Source: Deltaproteobacteria bacterium (lineage in GTDB: Bacteria > Desulfobacterota > GWC2-55-46). Taken from it: a stretch of DNA of 5,839 nt. The translations under genes and the position numbers were made by a program. Numbering within the stretch: position 1 is the first letter of the stretch; each line of letters starts with the position of its first letter. Below, piece after piece: positions 1 through 5,816 of the stretch. Below the pieces are notes generated by a model, which saw only the letters and a list, made by a program, of their open reading frames with translations, ran no database searches and was not told the origin of the DNA. The stretch is from the NCBI GenBank assembly GCA_030646655.1, contig JAUSLB010000293.1, forward strand, positions 1 through 5,839, written 5' to 3'.

Positions 1-20
1 GACGGACTTTTTCAGCATCC
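1..20. repeat. 20-bp direct repeat, copy 1
   Basis: This segment matches 1953-1972 in the same orientation at 19 of 20 positions; the only difference is G15 against A1967. The core is GGACTTTTTCA(G/A)CATCC. The two copies bracket the interrupted response-regulator gene. Similarity stops soon after the 20 bases. The window edge hides whatever lies upstream of this copy, so the repeat may be longer on that side. It could be the end of a dispersed repeat, or a terminator-like sequence used many times in the genome. Confidence 0.6.
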
Positions 21-366
21 CCTTAGATGAAAGGGACGGCCCTTGGGATCGATCCACTTAACCCGACCCAACCTCTAAATGAATGAGAAGTTTAGCCTTC
101 GCAGATAGCCTTGGAAATCCATGAAGGGCATGTTTCCGTTATGCCGCTTGAAGTAAAGCATGCATGATGGAGGTGCAGGAACTGTGCCATTGGAAGGATG
201 GGGGAATTTATCTGAGGTTTAGCCGATAATCCGCGGATAGCGTCTTGCGGGGGGTGACGTAAAGGGTGCGACGGATTTTAAGTGATCGGCGGACAAAAGC
301 GGCAAATCGAAGGCAGTAGAAGGGCTTAACTCCGGAGCAAAAAAGATTTCAGGAGCAAAAATAGTC
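12..366 (-). other. Non-genic stretch with a degraded protein-like minus-strand frame
   Basis: No intact gene is visible in these 355 bases. On the minus strand, one frame (codons starting at positions divisible by 3) runs from the tail of the regulator gene to a TGA at 12-14 with only two internal stops, TAA at 219-221 and TAG at 75-77. The stretch between them reads protein-like, for example ...CMLYFKRHNGNMPFMDFQG... A further 20 codons after the TAG (...RVKWIDPKGRPFHLRGC) end inside the 20-bp repeat. I do not recognise a family. Three stops in about 118 codons is only mildly below chance, so this may be a decayed gene, part of a dispersed repeat, or an accident of composition. No start codon with a ribosome binding site was found. 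A short direct repeat (GGAGCAAAAA) lies at 334-343 and 352-361. Confidence 0.25.
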
Positions 367-1794
367 TCATCCCTCCCCCTGTTTTCTCCTGTTAAGCCTT
401 TTATTCAGGGCCTGACGGGTTATCCCGAGCAGAGACGCCGCTATGCCCTGATTGCCGCCGGCAAGATCAAGGGCCTTGGATATGAGGAAGTTCTCGGCCT
501 CCTTTATGGTGGGGAAGCTCTCGTCCTTCCCGTAATGCAGCGTCTCCTCGCGCGCCTGAGGGGCCGTGGCCTTAATACAGGAGCGCTCCCTGCCGATTAT
601 GTCCTTAAAACTGTCCATCGACAAGACCCCTGCCTTATGGCGGGCCACCGCGTCAAAGACCATCGCCTGCAGCTCCCGGACATTTCCCGGAAAGCTGTAT
701 GTCGACATCAGGGTCACAAGCTCAGGCGGGGGCGTCGGCTTTTTCTTTTTCATGGAAATAGCCGCCTGATCGAGGAAGTGGCTTAGAAGGAGCGGGATAT
801 CGGCCCTCCTTTCCCGCAGCGGCAGTATGTTTATCTGATGCGCCCGGAGCCTGTAATAGAGGTCCTTCCTGAACCTGCCTTCGGCTATGAGCTTTTGCAG
901 TTCCTGATTTGTGGCTACGACTATCCTCACATCGCTCTGCTTAGGCACGTCAGAGCCGAGCGGGTAGTATTTCTATTCCTGAAGGAGGCGGAGCAGTTTT
1001 ACCTGAGAGGACTCGTTTGTGTCGCCTATCTCATCGAGAAAGAGCGTGCCTCCTGTTGCCTGCGAGATTAGCCCCTCCCTCGCCTCCTCAGCCCCGGTGT
1101 ATGCGCCCTTCTTGTGGCCGAAGAGGGTATCGGAGAACATCGTATCGTCGAGGCCGGCGACGTTTACGGCGACGAATCTGCCTTTCCTGCCGCTTATGTC
1201 ATGGACAGCCTTTGCGAAAAGCTCTTTGCCTACCCCGGTCTCCCCGATTATAAGGACGGGCTGCTGGGTTACGGCGATCACCTCTACATACTGGAATATC
1301 GCCCTCATCTTTTTATCGACAGTTATGATGGAGGAAAAGGCATCCTCGTTCTCCACATGCCCAAGCAGAAGCCTCTGCTTTAAAGAGGTCACCTCGCTCC
1401 TTAAGGTGAAAAACTCAAGCGCCCTTCTGATGGTCGCCTCAAACCTGCTCCTCTCTATGGGCTTGACCAGATAATCGAAAGCCCCTGCCCTCATGCACTC
1501 TACCGCCGTCTCGATCTCGTTCACGGCGGTCATTATTATTACAGGCACATGCGGGTAGATATTATTTACCTCCGTTAGAAGCTCAATCCCTGAAAGGTAC
1601 GGCATGGACAGATCGAGTACCACGCCCGCCACGTCCTGCTCCTCAAGCAATTTCATGACCTCGCGGCTGTCCTCGACGGAGATTATCTGCTTGATGCCCA
1701 TGCTCTTCAGCATCACGCTGAAGCTTTTCAATATCTGCGGCTCGTCATCGACCAGCAGTATGGGCAGCGGCAGGTTATTAAGTTGTTTATTCAT
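367..1794 (-). pseudogene. NtrC-family sigma-54-dependent response regulator, interrupted by an in-frame amber codon
   Basis: Reading through one TAG gives a 475-codon protein of normal length for an NtrC-type activator. The receiver domain (about 11-127) has the acidic pair D16/D17, phosphoacceptor D61, T89 and K111. The AAA+ domain (about 158-385) has Walker A GETGVGKE (184-191), a GAYTGA form of the sigma-54 contact loop (230-235; the usual motif is GAFTGA), Walker B GGTLFLDEIGD (248-258), arginine-rich FRKDLYYRLR (308-317) and sensor II FPGNVREL (368-375). A Fis-type helix-turn-helix fills about 427-475. Codon 274 is TAG within LLRLLQE*KYYPLGSD, a well-conserved stretch, so translation would stop after Walker B, before the arginine fingers, sensor II and DNA-binding domain. 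The downstream part has a GTG (946-948) but no Shine-Dalgarno before it. No kinase gene is adjacent. The ATG at 1792-1794 fits the usual receiver N-terminus, although its ribosome binding site is weak. The gene may be inactive, read through, or miscalled at one base. Target genes are unknown. Confidence 0.85.
973..975 (-). other. In-frame TAG (amber) codon within the AAA+ domain
   Basis: The plus strand reads CTA here, so the regulator frame reads GAA TAG AAA TAC. The frame is the same on both sides, so this is a nonsense codon and not a frameshift. Family members usually carry a charged or small residue here (LLQE-x-K/E-Y). A lysine AAG, glutamate GAG or glutamine CAG codon is one substitution away. 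The recognised genes in the window end in TGA or TAA, so TAG is not used as a terminal stop by any of them. Confidence 0.85.
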
Positions 1795-1866
1795 GGCTTA
1801 GGATATCCATCGGACGAAAGAGTTTACCGGTTTTTTCAAGAAAAAAATTTTTGAGCGGGCAGCTTT

Positions 1867-1895
1867 CTTATACATCTCCTTGGAACAAAAGTAAA
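1867..1895 (-). promoter_or_regulatory. Putative sigma-70 promoter for the response-regulator gene
   Basis: On the minus strand, TTTACT (1890-1895) acts as a -35 candidate with 4 of 6 consensus bases. TATAAG (1867-1872) acts as a -10 with 5 of 6, and the spacer is exactly 17 bases. Transcription would start near 1860 and give a 5' leader of about 65 bases before the ATG at 1792-1794. That leader contains an A/T-rich tract, on the plus strand TTTTTTC-aa-GAAAAAA at 1831-1846, which is an inverted repeat. The call rests on consensus match alone. Confidence 0.4.
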
Positions 1896-1927
1896 CAATG
1901 AATAAACTATTTACATGAAATGGTAAA

Positions 1928-1955
1928 GTCCTGGGAACTTTCAAAAACCCGGGAC
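1928..1955. terminator. Hairpin followed by a short T tract, possible terminator
   Basis: GTCCTGGG (1928-1935) can pair with CCCGGGAC (1948-1955) over eight base pairs, one of them a G-U wobble, around a 12-base loop. On the plus strand, GGAC and then five T (1960-1964) follow, inside the 20-bp repeat. The T tract starts four bases after the stem, which is not ideal for an intrinsic terminator. No plus-strand gene ends just upstream, so its purpose here is unclear. It may insulate the pump gene from transcription coming from the left. Confidence 0.3.
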
Positions 1956-1972
1956 GGACTTTTTCAACATCC
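1953..1972. repeat. 20-bp direct repeat, copy 2
   Basis: This is the second copy of the sequence at 1-20, in the same orientation with one mismatch. Here it lies between the two divergent genes and overlaps the 3' arm of the hairpin at 1928-1955. Read on the minus strand it encodes the same short string (GC-stop-KSV) that ends the degraded frame at 12-366. This copy could therefore be the leftover end of the same element. Confidence 0.6.
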
Positions 1973-2063
1973 TATTAAGGGCCTTTCCGCCTATTCCGGT
2001 TTAAAGAGAGTATATACCAATTACGCCCTCCCGCCAATAAACAAGCCCTGATATAATAAGGGC

Positions 2064-2083
2064 GGGGCAGGCGGCCCGGCCCC
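2064..2083. other. GC-rich inverted repeat in the divergent intergenic region
   Basis: GGGGC (2064-2068) is complementary to GCCCC (2079-2083) within a run made almost only of G and C, about 80 bases before the pump start codon. There is no T run on either side that would make it a clear terminator. A TATAAT (2052-2057) lies just upstream on the plus strand, but no -35 sits at the right distance. The element could fold in DNA or RNA. No function is assigned. Confidence 0.2.
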
Positions 2084-2141
2084 GGCTAAAAACAAAGGGA
2101 TTTCGGGAAGTTGCATAGAAGGATAATTTGCACGGCCCGTA

Positions 2142-2150
2142 TGCTATGAT
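2142..2150 (+). promoter_or_regulatory. Putative extended -10 promoter giving a near-leaderless pump mRNA
   Basis: TGCTATGAT matches the extended -10 form TGnTATAAT with a single mismatch (TATGAT). No convincing -35 lies 16-18 bases upstream, which is tolerated for extended -10 promoters. Transcription would begin about seven bases downstream, around 2156-2158, two to four bases before the ATG at 2160. This agrees with the absence of a Shine-Dalgarno before that ATG. It is a consensus-based call. Confidence 0.35.
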
Positions 2151-2159
2151 TGGGTTTAT

Positions 2160-5100
2160 ATGGACATATCAGGTATCCTTAAGGCCGTAGTCCTCAATAT
2201 CAGGGCAAAAGACCACGCCTCTGTCCTTAAAGAGATGACTGGCAGGCTTTTGCCTGAGCTTAAGGCCGGGGGCAAGGCCGTATGCGATCTCCGCGGCCAT
2301 GAGTCTATCGAGGGGGTGCTGTCCGGCACCGGCTCCGCCATATTCCACTGCTTATCCGAAGAGGTGAACGACCCGGTCCTTGCCCTCGCCGTTTCTAAAA
2401 AAGACATCCCCCACCCGGTTAAAAAGGCCACTGTCCGGATATTCTTCCTCCTCATCTCCCCTATAAAAGAGAGCGGCACTCACCTTCAGATATTATCGAG
2501 GTTAGAGGCGTTGCTCCTTGACCGCTCCTTCAGGCACGCGATACTCAACGCAAAGAAAGATGACGAGGCTAAGGGGGCCGTAAAGAGGTTCGAGGCGGCT
2601 ACCCGCACCCTTTACATGCCTCTCCCTAAAGAAGAGGTCTTCACGGAGCTCGGCACGTCTGAAAAGGGGCTAACGGACGAGGAGGCCGCGCAAAGGCTCG
2701 TCCTAACAGGCCCGAATACCTTAAAGAGGATAGAAAAAGGCACGCTCCTTAAGGATTTGCTTTATAACCTGTTCTTTAACCTCTTCGCGGTCCTCCTCTG
2801 GGCAGGCGGCTTTATGTCATTCATAGCCGGCATGCCCGAGCTCGGCTGGGCGATATTCCTCGTAATAATCATAAACGCCGTCTTCAGCTTCCTTCAGGAG
2901 TACAAGGCCGAGAGGGCCGTGGAGGCCCTAAAAAACCTCCTTCCCAAGAAGGTGAGGGTAATAAGGAATGGAAGAGAAAAAGAGATAGACGCCCCTGAAC
3001 TCGTGCCCGGCGATTTGATCAAATTATCCGAGGGCGGCAGCGTCCCCGCGGATGGCAGGCTCGTGGAGGCTCAGGAGATGCGGGTCGATAACAGCGCGCT
3101 CACTGGCGAGAGTAAGCCGGTCTACAAAGTCTCCGAGCCCTTACTTAACGGCCGGGGCTTCCTGTGGACAGAGGTCCCGAACCTCGTCTTTGCCGGCACT
3201 ACCGTCCTTTCAGGCGCGGGTTCGATGGTCGTTACCGCCACCGGCATGGACACCGAGATCGGGCGGGTCGCTTACCTTACTCAGGCGATAAAGGCCGAGG
3301 CGAGCCCGCTGCAAAAAGAGATAGCGAACATCACAAAGATAGTCACCTTCATAGCCGTAGCGCTCGGCCTCGCCTTCTTTTTCTTGGGCTACATGATAGC
3401 CGGCCTCACATTCGCGGAAAGCTTCATATTCGCCATAGGCATAATCGTAGCCAACGTCCCTGAGGGGCTCCTTCCGACAGTTTCGCTCTCGCTTGCCATG
3501 GGCGTCCAGAGGATGGCGGGCAAAAGGGCGATAGTAAAGAAGCTCTCGGCGGTTGAAACCCTCGGGAGCGCAACCGTCATCTGCACGGATAAGACGGGCA
3601 CCCTTACCACAAACCAGATGTGCGTAGTCAACTTATTCGTGGATCATAGGCTCATAGAGGTTACAGGGGTGGGCTACGAGCCCTCCGGGAGGCTCCTCCA
3701 TGACGGCAAGCAGATCCCTGCCGAGGAGCTTAAAAGGGGCGCGGCCGGGCGCCTTTTTACAGCCGCCGCATTATGCAATAACGCGTCCCTCCATCCCCCC
3801 TCGGATAAACAGCGATTCTGGACCGTCTCAGGCGACCCGACCGAAGGCGCGCTCCTCACGCTGGCTGAAAAGGCCGGGCTTAAGGCCGATGAGCTTAAAT
3901 CGAAGTTCAGGCGCGCGGCGCACCTTCCTTTCGAGAGGATCAGGAAGAGGATGACGACCATACACGAGGCCCCGAAGGGGTGGACGGAGGGCTCAGGCAA
4001 AGGCCTTCAGGCCTTTGTAAAAGGCGCGCCTAAAGAGGTGCTCGACCTGTGCGAATCCATCCATCTTAACGGCAGGGACCTGAAATTAACCGGGGATGAG
4101 AGGGCTGAGATACTTAAATTCAACGACGGCCTCGCCTCAAAAGGCCTGAGGGTCTTGGCTGTAGCTTCGCGCGCGGTGGAGGCGAAAAAGGCCTATAAGG
4201 CCGAGGAGGTCGAAAAGGATCTGACCTTCATCGGCCTTATCGCCATGCTCGACCCTCCGAGGCCCGAGGTGAAAAAGGCGGTGGAGGAGTGCCATACGGC
4301 TGGCATAAAAGTAATAATGGTCACTGGCGACTACGGCCTTACCGCAAGGGCCATAGCCTCTCAGGCCGGCATTGCGGAGGGCGGCAGGGTCATTACTGGC
4401 GAAGAGCTCGGCTCGATAACGCATAAGGATCTGCGGGAGCTGCTTAAAAAAGGCGAGGTGATATTCGCGAGGGTAGCACCGAGGGATAAACTGCGGGTGG
4501 TAGAGGCGTTGCAGGAAAACGGCGAGGTCGTCGCCGTTACGGGCGACGGGGTGAACGACGCCCCTGCCTTAAAGAAGGCTGATATAGGGGTCGCTATGGG
4601 ATTAAGGGGGAGCGATGTGGCGAAGGAGTCCGCCGAGATAGTCCTGATGGATGACAACTTCGCCTCCATCGTGGACGCCATAAGGGAAGGCAGGGCCGTT
4701 TACTCTAACATCAAGAAGTTCGTCACCTACATATTCGCCTCCAACATCCCTGAGATCGTGCCCTTCATAGCCTTCGTGATATTTAAGATACCGCTCCCCT
4801 TAACCGTGATGCAGATACTCGCAATCGATTTAGGTACAGACGTATTGCCGGCCCTCGGCCTTGGCACCGAGCCCCCTGAGCCGGGGATAATGGAAGAGCC
4901 GCCGAGGCCGAGGGCAAAGAGGCTCCTGGACTTTAGCGTCCTTTCACGGGCTTACCTGTTCCTTGGCCCTATCGAGGCGGCCTTAAGCATGGCGGGGTTT
5001 TTCTACGCCTATTGGCTAAGGGGCTGGGCGCCGGGGCTTGAGATGGCGGGCTCAGGGGCCCTGTACGCGGCGGCAACTACGATGAGCTTTGCCGGGATAG

Positions 5101-5393
5101 TCGCCTGCCAGGCCGGCAATGTCTTTGCCTGCAGGACGGAGAGGGAGTCGGTATTTAAAACAGGCTTTTTCAGGAACAGGTTCATACTCTTGAGCATCTT
5201 TATCGAGGCCGCCCTAATGCTCATCCTTATATATACCCCGTATCTAAGCGATACCTTCGGGTTCCACCCCGTCACCCTTTGGGACTGGGCGCCGCTGCTC
5301 GCCTTTCCTATAGTCGTCATCGCCTCTGACGAGGCGCGCAAGGCGGTTGTGCGCAGATCCCGCCCGAACAAGCACGGGCCGAAAAAACCTTGA
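2160..5393 (+). CDS. PTS EIIA type-2 domain fused to a Na+,K+-ATPase-like (P2C) P-type cation ATPase
   Basis: An inner-membrane ATP-driven cation pump of 1077 residues with a cytoplasmic EIIA domain at its N-terminus. Residues 1-140 follow the EIIA type-2 fold: H63 in GTGSAIFHC matches the phosphoacceptor of the AIPH motif, and H108 in THLQILSRL matches the second conserved histidine. A cation-ATPase N region follows (about 150-203), then M1/M2 (204-245), the actuator domain with TGES (315-318), M3/M4 (394-445) with VANVPEGLL (P434, E435), phosphorylation site DKTGT (D477), nucleotide domain GDPTEGAL (558-565) and KGAP (621-624), hinge TGD (722-724) and TGDGVND (794-800), and M5-M10 (about 853-1060). 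SNIPE (861-865) and DLGTD (890-894) are typical of Na+,K+-ATPase. No beta-subunit gene is present. The start is chosen because EIIA homology begins at once and no upstream in-frame start exists; no Shine-Dalgarno is seen. Ion specificity is not settled (Na+, K+ or H+). Control by PTS phosphorylation is inferred. Confidence 0.93.
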   Translation: MDISGILKAVVLNIRAKDHASVLKEMTGRLLPELKAGGKAVCDLRGHESIEGVLSGTGSAIFHCLSEEVNDPVLALAVSKKDIPHPVKKATVRIFFLLISPIKESGTHLQILSRLEALLLDRSFRHAILNAKKDDEAKGAVKRFEAATRTLYMPLPKEEVFTELGTSEKGLTDEEAAQRLVLTGPNTLKRIEKGTLLKDLLYNLFFNLFAVLLWAGGFMSFIAGMPELGWAIFLVIIINAVFSFLQEYKAERAVEALKNLLPKKVRVIRNGREKEIDAPELVPGDLIKLSEGGSVPADGRLVEAQEMRVDNSALTGESKPVYKVSEPLLNGRGFLWTEVPNLVFAGTTVLSGAGSMVVTATGMDTEIGRVAYLTQAIKAEASPLQKEIANITKIVTFIAVALGLAFFFLGYMIAGLTFAESFIFAIGIIVANVPEGLLPTVSLSLAMGVQRMAGKRAIVKKLSAVETLGSATVICTDKTGTLTTNQMCVVNLFVDHRLIEVTGVGYEPSGRLLHDGKQIPAEELKRGAAGRLFTAAALCNNASLHPPSDKQRFWTVSGDPTEGALLTLAEKAGLKADELKSKFRRAAHLPFERIRKRMTTIHEAPKGWTEGSGKGLQAFVKGAPKEVLDLCESIHLNGRDLKLTGDERAEILKFNDGLASKGLRVLAVASRAVEAKKAYKAEEVEKDLTFIGLIAMLDPPRPEVKKAVEECHTAGIKVIMVTGDYGLTARAIASQAGIAEGGRVITGEELGSITHKDLRELLKKGEVIFARVAPRDKLRVVEALQENGEVVAVTGDGVNDAPALKKADIGVAMGLRGSDVAKESAEIVLMDDNFASIVDAIREGRAVYSNIKKFVTYIFASNIPEIVPFIAFVIFKIPLPLTVMQILAIDLGTDVLPALGLGTEPPEPGIMEEPPRPRAKRLLDFSVLSRAYLFLGPIEAALSMAGFFYAYWLRGWAPGLEMAGSGALYAAATTMSFAGIVACQAGNVFACRTERESVFKTGFFRNRFILLSIFIEAALMLILIYTPYLSDTFGFHPVTLWDWAPLLAFPIVVIASDEARKAVVRRSRPNKHGPKKP

Positions 5394-5419
5394 AGCAGGC
5401 TACCCGCTTAATATATGAT
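5390..5419 (+). promoter_or_regulatory. Putative promoter for the TusA-like gene
   Basis: TTGAAG (5390-5395), overlapping the pump stop codon, acts as a -35 with 4 of 6 consensus bases. TATGAT (5414-5419) acts as a -10 with 5 of 6, and the spacer is 18 bases. Transcription would start near 5426, about 115 bases before the TusA-like ATG. No convincing terminator separates the pump from this gene, so read-through from the pump is also possible. Confidence 0.35.
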
Positions 5420-5428
5420 ATAGGTATT

Positions 5429-5533
5429 AAGGAGAGGCGTTTTGATTTGCCCGATAAAGCGAAAAAATCAGTAACGAGGACCGTATCTTATCTTTCCATC
5501 GCGAAAGATTCCAGCGTAAACCTTTTCTCCTGA
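5429..5533 (+). other. Strong Shine-Dalgarno with possible short leader ORF
   Basis: AAGGAG at 5429-5434 is the strongest ribosome binding sequence in this gap, yet no ATG follows it. Two TTG codons do. The one at 5442-5444, seven bases downstream, opens a 10-codon frame ending in TAA at 5472-5474. The one at 5447-5449, twelve bases downstream, opens a 28-residue frame (LPDKAKKSVTRTV...) ending in TGA at 5531-5533, where that stop overlaps the GAGGT ribosome binding site of the TusA-like gene. Either could be a leader peptide coupled to the next gene. No known family is recognised, and both may be chance. Confidence 0.18.
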
Positions 5534-5541
5534 GGTTATAG

Positions 5542-5778
5542 ATGACACTGTTCAACATTGACAAGACCCTTGACGCGAGGGGGCTCCTCTGCCCGATGCC
5601 GTCGGTCAAGACCGCGCTCGCGCTCGAAGGGATGGAGCGCGGGCAGGTTATAGAGGTGCTTACGGACGATCCCGTATCGAAGAGGGACCTGCCGGTCTGG
5701 GCTGAGTCTACCGGCAATATGCTCCTCGGCATAAAGGAAGAGAACAGCACGATTAAGATCTATCTGAAAAAGGCGTAA
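5542..5778 (+). CDS. TusA/SirA-family sulfurtransferase-like protein
   Basis: A 78-residue cytoplasmic protein of the TusA family, whose members carry sulfur as a persulfide on a conserved cysteine and pass it to partners in tRNA thiolation, cofactor synthesis or dissimilatory sulfur metabolism. The N-terminal signature LDARGLLCPMP (10-20) holds the catalytic cysteine C17 in the CPxP motif, and the LTDDP segment before the second helix is also typical. Length is normal for the family. The ATG at 5542 has GAGGT (5532-5536) five bases upstream, a good ribosome binding site. It follows the pump gene on the same strand after 148 bases, with no partner such as DsrE or YeeE in view. The exact role (tRNA 2-thiolation or other sulfur relay) cannot be told from the sequence, so no gene symbol is given. 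Confidence 0.92.
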   Translation: MTLFNIDKTLDARGLLCPMPSVKTALALEGMERGQVIEVLTDDPVSKRDLPVWAESTGNMLLGIKEENSTIKIYLKKA

Positions 5779-5788
5779 AAAACCCCGT

Positions 5789-5816
5789 TGCCTTTCCAAA
5801 AACCCAAAGGTCTTTA
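5789..5816. terminator. Weak hairpin downstream of the TusA-like gene
   Basis: GCCTTT (5790-5795) can pair with AAAGGT (5806-5811), including one G-U pair, around a 10-base loop, and CTTTAAT follows on the plus strand. The stem is short and the T tract is broken, so termination would be inefficient. A 10-bp direct repeat CCAAAGGTCT (5804-5813 and 5820-5829) overlaps the site. Confidence 0.2.

Noticed and set aside
334..361. Two GGAGCAAAAA words 18 bases apart as a start of a repeat array or operator
   Set aside because: There are only two copies, and the intervening sequence gives no palindrome or array; in the minus-strand frame they encode a minor FAPE repeat.
1019..1474. 151-codon plus-strand ORF opposite the regulator
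   Set aside because: It lies fully antisense to a frame with clear receiver and AAA+ motifs, shows no recognisable domain and has no ribosome binding site context; it is a shadow.
1798..1875. 25-residue minus-strand ORF (MYKKAARSKIFFLK...) ending three bases before the regulator ATG
   Set aside because: Its AAGGAG abuts the ATG with no spacing, and the predicted regulator promoter (-10 at 1867-1872) would start transcription downstream of its start codon. The upstream open frame also runs through the repeat, so it looks like chance.
2129..2146. Sigma-54-like -24/-12 promoter (TTGCACG...ATGCT) ahead of the pump gene, tempting because a sigma-54 activator is next door
   Set aside because: The -24 element has TTG instead of TGG and the GC of the -12 element falls two bases too far downstream (12 instead of 10 bases after the GG position). 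That spacing is normally strict.
3998..4017. Perfect 8-bp inverted repeat (CAAAGGCC-ttca-GGCCTTTG) inside the pump gene
   Set aside because: It is explained by codons for KGLQAFV in the conserved nucleotide domain and the AAGGCC words common across this gene; no T tract follows and nothing suggests a site.
5362..5379. GCCCG/CGGGC hairpin at the 3' end of the pump gene as a terminator
   Set aside because: It is followed by A residues on the plus strand instead of T, and on the minus strand the T tract precedes the stem, so it does not form an intrinsic terminator in either direction.
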